Source: Psychrobacter sp. WY6
GTDB lineage: Bacteria > Pseudomonadota > Gammaproteobacteria > Pseudomonadales > Moraxellaceae
Direction of reading: 5' to 3'
DNA: 64,000 nucleotides
Assembly (NCBI RefSeq): GCF_018448495.1
Contig: NZ_CP049902.1
Location: 3,286,001-3,350,000 of the forward strand
The notes beneath the pieces are model-generated. The model was not told the DNA's origin, ran no database searches, and worked only from the letters and a program-made list of their open reading frames with translations. Positions 42,964-55,504 of this stretch are shown piece after piece (position 1 is the first letter of the stretch; every line of letters starts with the position of its first letter). A program made the translations under genes and the position numbers.

Positions 42964-44262
42964 ATGACGACTATTTCACCGACACGTGTGTCGATGTATG
43001 ATTTTCTCTATCAAGATACCAAGCCAATGGTATCTTTATTGGCAGATGCCGCCAAGCTTTCATTACCACAAGCTCGATTGGCAATGGATGCCAGTTTGCA
43101 GGCCATTATCAGTGCATTGCTTGCTTACCAGCAGCACAATGACGGACAAGCTGTGAGCAAAAAGCTATTTAGTCGCGGCGCTGTTAAAGAGCTACGCCAA
43201 TATAATTCGATGAATTTTTCGACCATGAATGCGACGTTATATCATCGCCATGAAGCGGCGGATGCGATATTTTATGATAATGCTCGCGTGATTAAAGCGA
43301 GTGACTATATTGCTCAGCAGATTGACGCAACAACGCAGCAAGTACAGATACTCCTCACGTCCTTATGCGTGATTGTCTTACGTGAACTGGCTATTTTAGC
43401 CGACTATAGCCAACTTGATAATGACGAGATGGATAAGTGGTTCGCTTTACAGCCACAGTTTTTATCAGCTGCTCGCTTTGCCATGAATGAGCCAGCGTCT
43501 GTCTCTGTTAAATTCAATGGGGTAAATGAAGATAACAGTCTAGTCGCAATATCAGAGGTCAATTTAGACTCGACAGTAAAAACAAAGGCAGCCGCCAAAT
43601 CCGAAAACAATCCTAATACAGAACGTGCCTTATTAAGTACAGAGCAGCTCGCTGACACCCCACCAGCGTTCAATCCTTACTGGCATGAATTGACAACATT
43701 CAAGCCTGAAAATCAACAGCCTGTGCAAGATATGCAATTGGCAACTGGTAATTATTTAAAAGCCATTGGGCGCTCCCCTGATAACCTGCAGCAAGGTCGC
43801 CATAACGACATGCTAGTCTTTACAGAAATGCAAGCCATTGCCCTGCCACACCAACGCTGGCTATTACAGCTCGCAAAAATCTCAGATATCTACCTCAGTC
43901 GTAATCGCCTACGTATTACCTCCGAACCTGCCAGCGCACCCAAACCGCCTTTGGTAAGCTTAGGTTTAGTTGGTGGTAATAACGACAATACGCCGACCAC
44001 CACCAGCGAAAAGCCCATTGAATACGAGGCATCAATACCCCTCTGGAAAAATCCGGTTATCCTGATTATTATTGCTGTTATCAGTGTACTTGGCGGGCTT
44101 GCAGCGCTCAAGTATCAAAGCCAAAAATCTGACGGTGTGTTACTGGCGACAGAAGAGGTCATAGAACAAGATATTATCGAAGAGCGTCAACAGCAGGATG
44201 TGGCTATTGTCATGGTGGACGATGATGAGTCTGATGATAAAGAAACAAAAGCGTCTCAATAA
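42964..44262 (+). CDS. Unrecognised protein with C-terminal membrane anchor
   Basis: An intact 432-residue frame. The first 200 residues are helical (SLLADAAKLSLPQARLAM, LLTSLCVIVLRELAIL) and slightly recall DUF937-type repeats, but I cannot assign a family. A Ser/Thr/Pro-rich middle follows, then one hydrophobic helix (about residues 362-380, NPVILIIIAVISVLGGLAAL) and an acidic tail ending DDDESDDKETKASQ. A tail-anchored inner-membrane protein is inferred. There is no clear ribosome binding site. A terminator follows at 44334, and argG converges. Confidence 0.6.
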   Translation: MTTISPTRVSMYDFLYQDTKPMVSLLADAAKLSLPQARLAMDASLQAIISALLAYQQHNDGQAVSKKLFSRGAVKELRQYNSMNFSTMNATLYHRHEAADAIFYDNARVIKASDYIAQQIDATTQQVQILLTSLCVIVLRELAILADYSQLDNDEMDKWFALQPQFLSAARFAMNEPASVSVKFNGVNEDNSLVAISEVNLDSTVKTKAAAKSENNPNTERALLSTEQLADTPPAFNPYWHELTTFKPENQQPVQDMQLATGNYLKAIGRSPDNLQQGRHNDMLVFTEMQAIALPHQRWLLQLAKISDIYLSRNRLRITSEPASAPKPPLVSLGLVGGNNDNTPTTTSEKPIEYEASIPLWKNPVILIIIAVISVLGGLAALKYQSQKSDGVLLATEEVIEQDIIEERQQQDVAIVMVDDDESDDKETKASQ

Positions 44263-44333
44263 TAAATAAAAGCTCTGAATACAGAACTTTTTGACTAGCA
44301 AAAAATCATCGAACAAACCTTCAAAAAATCCAC

Positions 44334-44364
44334 AAAAAAAAGGCGCTTTATAGCGCCTTTTCTT
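44334..44364. terminator. Terminator between convergent genes
   Basis: AAAAAGGCGC pairs with GCGCCTTTT around TTTATA, with A- and T-runs on both flanks. Confidence 0.82.
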
Positions 44365-44410
44365 CTATTCATATTACATGCTTTATCTAGCACAGTCTAT
44401 TAAGACCGGC

Positions 44411-45649
44411 TTACTTCGATAAATCACGACCACGACTGGCTTCAATCGCCAAACGTAGACCATTTAGACGGATGAAACCTTCTGCGTCTTTTTGATCGTA
44501 AGCGCCCGCATCATCTTCAAAAGTCGCGATTTTTTCGTCAAACAACGAATCATCTGACTTACGACCAACAACGCTCACAGCACCTTTGTATAACTTCACA
44601 CGTACTGTGCCATTGACATATTCTTGTGACTTGTCAATCAATGCTTGTAGCATCATACGCTCAGGACTGAACCAATAACCGTTATAAATCGTTTTGGCGT
44701 AGCGTGGCATCAGCTCATCTTTTAAATGCGCCGCTTCACGATCGAGTGTAAGTGACTCAATACCGCGATGCGCTTTTAGCATAATGGTACCCGCTGGCGT
44801 CTCATAGCAACCGCGTGATTTCATGCCAACATAACGGTTTTCTACGATATCTAGGCGTCCGATACCATGCTGACCGCCAATCTCATTTAGCTTAATCATC
44901 ACTTCATACGGCTTAAGTGCTTCACCATCGATGGCAACGATGTCGCCTTTTTTGTATTCTAGTTCTAGATATTGTGCTTCGTCAGGCGCTTCTTCTGGGC
45001 TGACTGACCAGCGCCACATATCATCTTCTGCTTCGGCGTAAGGGTCTTCTAAAATACCGCCTTCATAAGAGATGTGTAGTAAGTTGGCGTCCATTGAGTA
45101 CGGAGATTTTTTCTTATTGCCCGCATAATCAATCGCAATGTTATGCTCTTTGGCATATTCCATCAAGCTCTCACGGCTAGACAAGTCCCACTCACGCCAA
45201 GGGGCAATGGTAACCACGTCAGGCGATAAAGCAACGGCGCCAAGCTCAAAACGGACTTGGTCATTCCCTTTACCAGTCGCGCCATGACTGATCGCATCGG
45301 CATTGTGTTCTTTAGCAATCTCAACCAAGCGCTTGGCGATTAACGGACGGGCGATAGAAGTCCCTAGCAGATACTCGCCTTCATAGATGGCATTGGCACG
45401 GAACATCGGGAATACATAATCACGGGCAAATTCTTCACGTAAGTCTTCAATATGGATATGTTTGATGCCCATGGCTTCAGCTTTGGCGCGGGCTGGCTCA
45501 ACTTCTTCGCCTTGACCGATATCAGCAGTAAAGGTAATCACTTCTGCATCATAAGTCTCTTGCAGCCATTTAGCGATGATGGAGGTATCAAGACCACCTG
45601 AATAGGCCAAGACGATTTTATTAATATTTTTTGGATCAAGTTGAGCCAT
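44411..45649 (-). CDS. argG: Argininosuccinate synthase
   Basis: An intact 412-residue enzyme. The ATP pyrophosphatase P-loop AYSGGLDTS is at residues 15-23; [17 protein letters not shown] and [31 protein letters not shown] are typical. It condenses citrulline and aspartate for arginine synthesis. AGGAGTT precedes the ATG. It is divergent from pyrC, an arrangement related to that of Pseudomonas (argG near pyrC and rnt). Confidence 0.96.
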   Translation of the reverse strand: MAQLDPKNINKIVLAYSGGLDTSIIAKWLQETYDAEVITFTADIGQGEEVEPARAKAEAMGIKHIHIEDLREEFARDYVFPMFRANAIYEGEYLLGTSIARPLIAKRLVEIAKEHNADAISHGATGKGNDQVRFELGAVALSPDVVTIAPWREWDLSSRESLMEYAKEHNIAIDYAGNKKKSPYSMDANLLHISYEGGILEDPYAEAEDDMWRWSVSPEEAPDEAQYLELEYKKGDIVAIDGEALKPYEVMIKLNEIGGQHGIGRLDIVENRYVGMKSRGCYETPAGTIMLKAHRGIESLTLDREAAHLKDELMPRYAKTIYNGYWFSPERMMLQALIDKSQEYVNGTVRVKLYKGAVSVVGRKSDDSLFDEKIATFEDDAGAYDQKDAEGFIRLNGLRLAIEASRGRDLSK

Positions 45650-45975
45650 GAAGAACTCCTATTGTGAGCATTTAGTGTTAGGAAAAGCGCTAATATTCAA
45701 TCAAAAGATAAATTACTTGCTCAGTGTACATCATATTTACTATAGGCAAAAGTGCAACTGCCCCATGGCATAAGCTTTTGATTTAAATTTTGGGTCAATA
45801 AATTTCAATTATTCACATATAGGTGACAGTTGATTGCCGCAAATTAAAAACAACCCATGTATTATGTACAGATATTTAGCCGCATATTTAGTCAAGTAGG
45901 CAAATCTGTTATGATAGCGGTACAGTATCCCTTCCTTTTATTTCCGTATATGACGATATAGAGCGCGACGACATT
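45650..45975. other. Divergent promoter region of argG and pyrC
   Basis: 326 bp without a gene. TATGAT at 45910-45915 is a possible -10 box for pyrC, with only a weak -35 element. No ARG box or attenuator is obvious. Confidence 0.45.
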
Positions 45976-47046
45976 ATGACTGATTCGATTAGAGAATTGA
46001 CCATCCTTCAGCCAGACGATTGGCATATCCATTTGCGTGATGGCAAAGCATTGAGCACTACTGTATCGCACGCAGCAAACAGCTTTAACCGTGTCATATG
46101 TATGCCAAACTTAGTGCCTCCTGTTAAGAACACTGACGATGCGCGCGCCTATCGCGACCGTATCATGGCGCACTTAGTAGCCAGTGAGCTGAGTGCTGAG
46201 CGCAAAACTGCATTCGATCCACGTATGACTTTATATCTCACTGACAAAACCACTGCCCAAGATATCGAGATGGCAGCACAATCAGGTATCGTCCAAGCGG
46301 TCAAGCTTTATCCTGCTGGCGCGACTACCAATTCGGCTGATGGTGTCACCAATATTAACGCCTGTGTCGATGTTTTTGAAGCACTGGAAAAATACAATCT
46401 ACCCTTATTGATACATGGTGAAGTAACACAAGACCATGTGGATATTTTTGACCGAGAAAAACGTTTTTTAGACGAAGTATTGGCGCAAATCATTGTCAAA
46501 TTCCCTACATTAAAGATTGTTGTCGAGCATATTACTACCAGTGATGCGGCAGACTTTGTCTTAGCACAAGGCAATCACATTGCCGCCACTATTACCCCGC
46601 AGCATTTAATGTTTAACCGCAATCATCTATTGGTTGGCGGTATCAAGCCACATTTTTATTGCTTGCCTATTTTGAAGCGTGAAAGCCATCAAAGAGTATT
46701 ATTAGATGTGGCAACCAGTGGCAATCCTAAGTTTTTCTTAGGCACAGACTCAGCTCCGCATGCGACGGATAAAAAAGAAGCCGCTTGTGGCTGTGCTGGC
46801 TGCTATAGCGCCGCAACTGCCTTGCCATTGTATGCCACCGCTTTCGATAGCGTGGGAAAAATAGACAAGTTAGAAGGCTTTGCCAGTCGTTTTGGGGCTC
46901 AGTTCTATGGACTGCCAGTCAATGACAGCACGATTACGCTTGTCAATACGCCTATGCAAGTGCCAGCAGCCTATCCTTACTTTGATGGCTCATCATTGAC
47001 CCCGCTTATGGCAGGCGAGACACTGCCTTGGTCTATCAAAGCATAA
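45976..47046 (+). CDS. pyrC: Dihydroorotase
   Basis: An intact protein of 356 residues of the short, PyrC (class II) type. The first zinc ligands are in WHIHLRDG (His17, His19); the carboxylated lysine is in [14 protein letters not shown]; further ligands are in LLIHGEV, VVEHITT, and the catalytic Asp in LGTDSAPH. It cyclises carbamoyl aspartate in pyrimidine synthesis. rnt follows 171 bp downstream. Confidence 0.95.
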   Translation: MTDSIRELTILQPDDWHIHLRDGKALSTTVSHAANSFNRVICMPNLVPPVKNTDDARAYRDRIMAHLVASELSAERKTAFDPRMTLYLTDKTTAQDIEMAAQSGIVQAVKLYPAGATTNSADGVTNINACVDVFEALEKYNLPLLIHGEVTQDHVDIFDREKRFLDEVLAQIIVKFPTLKIVVEHITTSDAADFVLAQGNHIAATITPQHLMFNRNHLLVGGIKPHFYCLPILKRESHQRVLLDVATSGNPKFFLGTDSAPHATDKKEAACGCAGCYSAATALPLYATAFDSVGKIDKLEGFASRFGAQFYGLPVNDSTITLVNTPMQVPAAYPYFDGSSLTPLMAGETLPWSIKA

Positions 47047-47217
47047 AACGCACTAAGCAAAACCATCTGTATTCTATTTTAACTTGAGAAGTTTAACCCT
47101 ATGATAAGAATGACATCTGCTAACCAGCGGTGTGATTTGTATCATAGGTTATTTATTTTTCATTTAATGTCTTAATTCAATATAACAATACGACTGATAA
47201 AAGCGATTTAACCAGAT

Positions 47218-47994
47218 ATGACCACTCCAAACGATGCCGCCTTACCCAACGAAAACCCATCAAACCCTGTAGATAATAGCATTAAGCGCCCAGCAAATAG
47301 TCACACAGAAGATACCGCAGCAGACGAGCTAGCACCCATGCGTCTAAAAGACCGATTTCGTAAGTTTCTGCCTGTCGTCGTTGATGTGGAAACTGCCGGC
47401 TTTAATGCGCAAACCGATGCTTTACTAGAGATTGCCTGCATTCCTGTACTACTGAATGAGCAAGGTGTGTTTTATCCTGGGGAAGCATTCAATGCTCATA
47501 TCGAACCCTTTGAAGGCGCGAATCTTGAGCCAAGTGCCCTTGCCTTCACTGGCATTGATCCCAACAATCCAATGCGTAAAGCCATTGCCGAAGACGAAAA
47601 AACAGCACTACGCCGTATCTTCAAAGGGTTAAAAGAAGTACGCCGTACTGAGGACTGCCGCCAGTGCGTCTTAATTGGGCACAACGCCCATTTTGACTTA
47701 GCGTTTTTGAATGCGGCAGTGCTGCGTACCAATAACAAAAGTCACAACCCGTTTCATAACTTTTCAGTTTTTGACACAGTGACTTTCGCGCTGGCATTTG
47801 GTCAGACAGTACTAGCACGGGCTTGCAAGGCAGCGGGGCTTGATTTCGATGGTAATGATGCACATTCTGCCCTATACGATACACAAAAGACTGCTGAGCT
47901 GTTTTGTCATATCCTAAACCATTATCCTATGCTGGCTAATGCGATGCATACTGAAGAAAATAAAGAGGATTCGACTGAGAGTAGTCACAAATAA
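47218..47994 (+). CDS. rnt: Ribonuclease T
   Basis: An intact protein of 258 residues. It is a DEDDh exonuclease: VVVDVETAGFNAQTDALLEI (Asp56, Glu58), IGHNAHFDLAFLN (Asp) and DAHSALYDTQKTAELF-like NDAHSALYDTQ (His, Asp). RNase T trims the 3' ends of tRNAs and 5S/23S rRNA. The first 40 residues are a polar extension absent from most relatives; an ATG at 47338 (MRLKDRFRKFLP) would give the usual length. The pyrC-rnt order is that of Pseudomonas. Confidence 0.92.
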   Translation: MTTPNDAALPNENPSNPVDNSIKRPANSHTEDTAADELAPMRLKDRFRKFLPVVVDVETAGFNAQTDALLEIACIPVLLNEQGVFYPGEAFNAHIEPFEGANLEPSALAFTGIDPNNPMRKAIAEDEKTALRRIFKGLKEVRRTEDCRQCVLIGHNAHFDLAFLNAAVLRTNNKSHNPFHNFSVFDTVTFALAFGQTVLARACKAAGLDFDGNDAHSALYDTQKTAELFCHILNHYPMLANAMHTEENKEDSTESSHK

Positions 47995-48290
47995 TCCATT
48001 TATCACATATCCTATATTGCCAACTACCCATAATAGTGCTATTTGTAATACTTGATGACTTTAACATCTTGGTTTTACAATCAATAGGGATATGATTGAT
48101 ATCACAATAAATCAGCAACTTGTCTAACCGTTGAATATCATATTGTGTAAAACAATTCAAAAACAGATAAGTTGTTGTAATTACAACATTAGAACGTCTC
48201 GTTATATCCTATAGATGGTTTAAGTTGCCCACATTGTCTCGATAGCCCGTACGATTCATGCTATCGAGGCGTAATAGGAGGGACTCTATT
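47995..48290. other. 296-bp intergenic region
   Basis: A+T-rich sequence after rnt with no support for a gene. TTGCCC and neighbouring A/T boxes are too weak to call a promoter. It ends with the strong ribosome binding site of the next small gene. Confidence 0.4.
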
Positions 48291-48524
48291 ATGGATCCAC
48301 AGCTTAAGTTATGGGGAACCATCCTCGGTTATATGCTGCTCGCATTGACTATTAGTGCTTGTACTTCTCTATGGATTCGCTATCATTTAAAGCGTAATGA
48401 CTTACATCCTCGCCGTGCGATCAAAAAAAGATACTTAATTTTAAAAAGAAGAAGAAAAAGGCTTGACAGCAAGCACAGACGCTTAGAATACGCACCACTT
48501 CAGCATAAAGGTGAAAGCAGCTGA
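48291..48524 (+). CDS. Small basic single-span membrane protein
   Basis: This encodes 77 residues from ATG 48291, clearly set by TAGGAGGGAC just upstream. One hydrophobic helix (about residues 8-26, WGTILGYMLLALTISACTSL) is followed by a strongly basic tail (RRAIKKRYLILKRRRKRLDS). The helix end ISAC might look like a lipobox but there is no preceding basic N-terminus. The family is unknown. It lies 15 bases before tRNA-Glu and may be co-transcribed with it. Confidence 0.65.
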   Translation: MDPQLKLWGTILGYMLLALTISACTSLWIRYHLKRNDLHPRRAIKKRYLILKRRRKRLDSKHRRLEYAPLQHKGESS

Positions 48525-48539
48525 GGTGTTGTGTTACTA

Positions 48540-48615
48540 GTCCCCATCGTCTAGAGGCCTAGGACACCGCCCTTTCACGGCGGTAACGGGGGTTCGAATC
48601 CCCCTGGGGACGCCA
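48540..48615 (+). tRNA. tRNA-Glu (anticodon TTC)
   Basis: A 76-nt cloverleaf. The acceptor GTCCCCA/TGGGGAC, discriminator G and CCA are encoded. The anticodon stem CCGCC/GGCGG encloses CTTTCAC with TTC; the T arm is GGGGGTTCGAATCCCCC. It is encoded directly after the small membrane protein. Confidence 0.97.
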
Positions 48616-48681
48616 CTATTTGGCGTCACTTGTTAGCAAGTTCGCTGCAAAGCATCTGATAAGACTAATAAGCGTACCACC

Positions 48682-48721
48682 AAAAAGCCCAATCACACAC
48701 TATTGTGATTGGGCTTTTTTT
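48682..48721 (+). terminator. Terminator of tRNA-Glu
   Basis: AAAAAGCCCAATCACA pairs with TGTGATTGGGCTTTTT, followed by T residues. It is 67 bases after the tRNA. From 48722 to 48936 I see no gene. Confidence 0.85.
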
Positions 48722-48936
48722 ATGCTTTTTTTATATCATGAGGTTCTTGATACCTTAGCACTCAGTTCGTCATCGCCGATTTACTTCATAAATGAAGCCT
48801 AATTAATTTTATAGATAAGTTTCGTTATTAAGTTCGCTCAAGATATTAAGGTATATTTACTAAGCGTCGCTATCCATAGTTTCTACTTAGCTTGATATTT
48901 TGTTTATTTATTGAACTCTTCACCATAAATTTAAGC

Positions 48937-48968
48937 AAAAAAATCCAGCATTGAATACTGGATTTTTA
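48937..48968 (-). terminator. Terminator of the BLUF gene
   Basis: AAAAATCCAG pairs with CTGGATTTTT around CATTGAATA. It starts 18 bases after the stop at 48986 of the extended BLUF frame, which supports that frame as the true C-terminus. Confidence 0.75.
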
Positions 48969-48985
48969 AATCAAACAGTCTATTT

Positions 48986-49585
48986 TTACAAAAACCACCA
49001 AATCTTATCTGATAGCATTAGCCACAACAATGTCATCACGATCATGATACCGAGTACCGTTTGAATCAAGAAGAATGCTTGATGCTGACCAACACCTTAC
49101 TTAACGTCAACCCTAACGTGCTGTATTTGATAGGTGGCGTGTCAATATTGCCAGTTCTTGCTTGTTCCTCATAATACCCTTGTAAGATATCTAAAAATTC
49201 GCGCCATGCGTTAGAGCCCCAATCATAGGGTTTAAATGGCATGAGTTTTTTCAGCTCAGGCTCTTTGGTCATCCAACGTTCAAGTGTAATGGAGCGTAGA
49301 GACCAGTTCGAAAAACGGCGTTCGGTAATTTCTGAAAAATCTAAGATTTTTAATTCTTTATGTCGATCGTCTAATAATAAGCGATTCTTTAGATTGGTTA
49401 AATCTTGTTCTGACCCTTCTGCACATTGAAAAAAGTAGCCATTGCCATAGCAAAGAATACCCGTAACATTATCGGCTTGGTTACGCTCAATCGCGACCTC
49501 TGAGATGTCGTTAAGCGTGCTGGGGCTTGAAAGACCAGTCGAAGTAATTTGGCTTATATATAAGCTGGCAGAGATCTGTCGTCAC
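48986..49585 (-). CDS. BLUF-domain blue-light sensor with probable membrane anchor (frame broken)
   Basis: The minus strand encodes an FAD-binding BLUF domain: LIY-S with the flavin-contacting Tyr, then ERNQADNVTGILCYGNGYFF followed by Q-CAEG (conserved Asn and Gln), LLLDDRHKELKILDFSEITE and RRFSNWSLRSI (conserved Trp). Start candidates are GTG 49585 and TTG 49615, the latter after a GGGAG. The alternating TATATATA run near 49555 is one TA unit short of the BLUF consensus. The uninterrupted frame stops at 49066, but the neighbouring frame continues GQHQAFFLIQTVLGIMIVMT and LLWLMLSDKIWWFL to 48986, a membrane helix, right before a terminator. The output partner is unknown. Confidence 0.75.
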
Positions 49586-49615
49586 TGGATTTGTCGAATC
49601 GTTGATTGTTGACAA

Positions 49616-50020
49616 TCAGCTTCTCCCTATTTTTAGGTAAATGTAGCTAAGACAACCATACTAAATTTAGAAAAAACATAGAAACAAGATCTTTGAAAAT
49701 ATCAAATAGGCTTGGATATTATTGATTTTATAAATGTTTATATTAATTGTATTAAGTTGGTTACATCATAGGCTAGTTTAGTCATCAAAGCAATATATGT
49801 TTATCTTATATCATTAATTGAAAAAACCAAACAATAATTCGCAATTATTTATATTGAGAACTTGCACTGTGGTTTATGGGCAGCGATAGGACAAATAGGT
49901 AATATGGGAGGGGAAAGTGATGATAAAAATCGTCACCAATGAGCGATAAGACCACTGGCTCATTAATGAGATTGATACAGACTGATGACTATTGCGAGTG
50001 TTTAATTATTTTTTGTCTAC
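49616..50020. other. 405-bp intergenic region
   Basis: A+T-rich, between ispD and the BLUF gene on the minus strand. It should contain the BLUF promoter. No gene, repeat or clear promoter seen. Confidence 0.45.
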
Positions 50021-50787
50021 TCAGAACTGAGCGGTAATAATCGCTGCGAGCAAGATAGCATCATCAGGATAGGTGAGCTTGATATTCTGGCGACTGCCAG
50101 TCACGAGGCGAATGGGTAGGTCTAAATATTCAAATGCACTGGCTTCATCAGTAATGGTGAGCTCGTGTTCAGCGACATAAGTTAATACTTTTTGCAGCTG
50201 ACCTAAGCGAAACACTTGCGGCGTTTGTGCTTGCCACATATGACGGCGATCGATAGTACGTTTAGCGTAAGAATGTGGGCTGCTACTCACTGTCAGGTTA
50301 ACTACAGGCGTCTCACCTACAAGCTCAGATTGAGCGGTAGACTGCGGATAGGATTCCTTTAAAGTATCAGCCACCGGTGTCGCTAAGATAGCACCATAGG
50401 GCTCTAGCATCGCCGCTTCGATGACTTGTTCAATATCATGACTGGGAACCGCAGGACGCGCCGCATCATGAATAATAACCAAATCTGAATCGTCAGCTCC
50501 CGCCTCAATAATCGCCTTTACCCCTGCCTGTACAGACTGCCAGCGCTCAGCGCCGCCCATGGCATATGTATGGGTAGCGCAAAATTCAATGTTTGTGCCG
50601 TACTGTCATCTGCTGCGACGACTAATAAACATGTATCAATATAAGCACTACTAGCAAGCCGTGCCACACTATGCTGTAGCAAAGTCTGACCTTGCAGCAT
50701 CGTATATTGCTTGGCAATAGAGGCACCAAAACGACTACCGCGACCCGCAGCAACGATCATGGCATGTACATTAGGTGTGATGTTCAT
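50021..50787 (-). CDS. ispD: 2-C-methyl-D-erythritol 4-phosphate cytidylyltransferase (frame broken once)
   Basis: About 255 codons. MIVAAGRGSRFGASIAKQY is the CTP-binding loop with its Arg and Lys; VIIHDAARPAV and the WQAQTPQVFRLGQL segment, then ITDEASAFEYL complete IspD. At about 50562 one base is missing between IHM and MGGAERWQSVQAG. It makes CDP-ME in the MEP isoprenoid pathway and should be essential. It is the last gene of the eno-ftsB-ispD string. Confidence 0.94.
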
Positions 50788-50910
50788 AAGGCAATATTCA
50801 TAAAGTAGTATTCATGGTTAGAACCCATGACAGTATTGCTAGGGATAGACTAGGAATAAGATTTCTATTATAGACAATAGAAGATCATAATTTTAGACAG
50901 TTAAGGGGAA

Positions 50911-51219
50911 TTAATAACGACTATGCGTCGTGGGCGCCGTAGATACTTGTACAAAGGTCTCGTTCGGCTTAATCAAACCCAAGTCTAAACGAGCGTGCTC
51001 TTCTACTGCCTCAAGACCAGTTTTTAAGTCATGTACATCAGTACGCAATAAGTTATTTGCAGCCACTTGGTTTTCGTTTAAGCGTTGTTGTTCTTCGATT
51101 TGAGTCAGCAATTTATTATGCTCAAAGCGACCATTTTCGCCCAGCCAATACTGATATTGCAATCCCAAAAGGACGGCAACGGCTAGAGCAAGTAGCATAA
51201 ACTGGCTAAAGTATTTCAT
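50911..51219 (-). CDS. ftsB: Cell division protein FtsB
   Basis: An intact protein of 102 residues with a single membrane helix (residues 7-22, FMLLALAVAVLLGLQYQYWL, followed by GENG) and a periplasmic coiled coil (NKLLTQIEEQQRLNENQVAA). FtsB joins FtsL and FtsQ in the divisome. Its place between eno and ispD is highly conserved in gamma-proteobacteria and confirms the call. Confidence 0.93.
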   Translation of the reverse strand: MKYFSQFMLLALAVAVLLGLQYQYWLGENGRFEHNKLLTQIEEQQRLNENQVAANNLLRTDVHDLKTGLEAVEEHARLDLGLIKPNETFVQVSTAPTTHSRY

Positions 51220-51343
51220 AAGATAATAACGCCGAACAACATAGAGACAATAATAAAAATAAAAAACCAGCTAAGCTTGCTAAGCGATATATCACCATAT
51301 TAATGATGACATATCGCCTAGCTGTAGCAAGAAATCTGGCTTG

Positions 51344-52975
<1,632 letters not shown>

Positions 52976-55332
52976 TTATGCTTTTGTTAGACGTTCTGTT
53001 TTAGCGTGGGAGCCAGATACTGTGTTATCCAGCTCAACCTTTGTTTTAAATTGGGTCAATCGTAAGGCATTCATTAATACTGAAATAGAGCTAAGCGCCA
53101 TCGCAGCGGCGGCAATCATAGGGTTTAAGAAACCAAAAGCGGCCAGCGGAATACCAAGGCAATTATAAATAAAAGCAAAAAACAGATTTTGCTTGATGTT
53201 GCGCACTGTTGCATTAGCTATTTTTTGCGCGGCATCAATATGCATCAGCGACTCACCCATCAAGCGGGCTGACGCACTATGCTGGGCGACGTCTGTGCCT
53301 TCAAACATGGCAAAGCTTGCATCGGCAGTTGCCATCGCTGGCGCATCGTTGACACCATCGCCTGCCATTGCAACTTTATGACCAGCCGTTTGCAACAAGG
53401 CAATTTGACTGGCCTTATCGCGTGGGCTCATTTTACCATAAGCTTGCTCAATGCCCAGCTGCCCTGCCACATGATCGACCACAGACTGCTTATCACCACT
53501 CATCAAAATGACATTGATACCTGCGTCTTGCAGCGCAGTAATAGCCTTCGGAGTATCTACTTTTAAGTCGTCAGCTAGAGCAAAAGCACCCAAAGCTTCA
53601 TCATTAATACTAACGGCAACGGTACTGGCAATTTGCCATACCTTTGGCATCAGCTTAGGCAGTGTTAAATTAGCAAACTCTGCAGTACCAACTTTACCAC
53701 ACCCAAACCTTCAATATTGGCTTGTATACCAGCGCCTTTAATGACACTAATATCAGTCACATTCATCAACGGCAAATTTCGCTCAATAGCCGCGTTAACC
53801 AATGCTGTTGCTAGTGGATGACTGGCATGTGCTTCAACGCTTGCGGCAATTTGTAACACATCATCGACTGCGATCGATTTATCCACCATCACATGGTCCA
53901 CGATAGTCGGCTTACCGATGGTTAATGTGCCCGTTTTATCGAGCACCACCGTATCGATATTGCCTGCCGCTTCAAGGCTTTGTGCGTCTTTGAACCAGAC
54001 ACCATGACGAGCAGCAACGCCCATACCAGCCATGATAGCGGCTGGCGTTGCCAAACCTAAAGCACAAGGACATGCAATGACCAACACCGAGACGGCATGC
54101 ATCAAGGCAGTATCCATCATCCCAGTCAGCCACCACGTCACCCCAAAGGTGATAAGCGCAATGGCAACGACGACTGGTACGAATACTGCCGTCACTCTAT
54201 CGGCAAGACGGGCTAAATTGGCTTTTGAGCCTTGGGCATCGCTGAGCGCCTGTACCATATCACCAAGCTTTGTATCACTACCTTTAGCACTGACGCGGTA
54301 TAATAAGCTGCCATTTTCAACCAACGCCCCTGCCAATAATTTATCTCTCACTTCTTTTTTAAGCGGTACCGACTCACCCGTTAAATGACTCTCGACACAC
54401 CAGCCAGCACCATCGATAACCACCCCATCGGTTGCAACTCGGCTGCCTTGCTTGGCACGCAAAATATCACCAACTTGCACGTCTTTAAGAGCAACATTAT
54501 GAAAATCACCATTAGGCTGCTGCTGTTCGACTTCATCGGGCGTTAAGGACAATAATAAATCGATACTATTGAGGCTGTGTTTTTTGGTGCGCTCTTCTAG
54601 ATACTTACCCGTACGTACAAAAGCAATGACCATGACGCCTGCTTCAAAATACACCGCAGGACTGCCATCCGCACCGTGACCACCAGCATGACCACTTTGC
54701 AGCAAACTGTTTAAAGTGCCATCGCCATGGGTCAGCCACAGATATGTTGAATACGCCCAAATAGTCACGGTACCAATGACGACTAGCACGTCCATATTGG
54801 CAAGACCACCTTTGATAGACGCCCAAGCGCTTTTGTAAAATGGCAAGGCAAATCCAAACTGTACAATGGTCGCTAATATAAATTGAATCCAAATCGGCGG
54901 CATCCACGCCATACCCTGCCCAACGAGCATACCTGCCATACCAACTAAAAACGGCACCAAACAAACCCATAACCCAATCAAGCGCCATGGGTACTGAGTC
55001 GCGATATCTTCGTCTGTTTTTGCAAACAAACTATCGGCCGCCTGCAAATTGGCAACGAAGCCTGTTTTTTTACCCATTCTGTCACTTGTTCAGGCGTTGT
55101 CTGCGTTGGGTCATAATCAACATTGGCAGTTTCGCCAGCGAAGTTTACACTCACCTCGTATACCGACGGCTTTTTTGAGCACCTTCTCAATTCGCGAGGC
55201 GCAAGCTTGACATGTCATCCCCTCAATTGCTAGCTGCAAATGTGCACGCTGCGGCGCGAGCGGCGTATTGGATTGAATGTCAGTTTTTACATCGTAGGCA
55301 TCATGATTGTCGGTTTGGGTAGTATCATTCAT
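52976..55332 (-). CDS. copA: Copper-exporting P1B-type ATPase (frame broken three times)
   Basis: About 785 codons. An N-terminal HMA domain has GMTCQACASRIEKVL; membrane helices follow, with the transport motif ACPCALGLATPAA, phosphorylation site DKTGTLTIGKP, HASHPLATALV (the P1B His-Pro) and GDGVNDAPAMATADA. Frame breaks occur near 55170 (A-run, before KPSVYEVSVNFAGETANVDY), 55080 (one A short before TGFVANLQAADSLF) and 53693 (one base short in VVKVGTAEFANLTLPKLMPK). It exports Cu(I) from the cytoplasm. It sits beside copZ within a housekeeping string. Confidence 0.93.
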
Positions 55333-55504
55333 AAATAAAACTCGGTATGGCGTTTATGCGTTATGGCGTTATAAAGTCGTCTGAGCTAGGACAGCAACTC
55401 AGTGGATGGAATATCTAAGTCAAACAAATAGCACACTTTTAAATTTAATATTGGTATGGTCGCACTGAATAATAAGTACGCTACTATTAATAATTTTTAA
55501 CCAT

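Noticed and set aside
48620..48802. 60-codon frame after tRNA-Glu
   Set aside because: It runs across the terminator hairpin and lacks a ribosome binding site.
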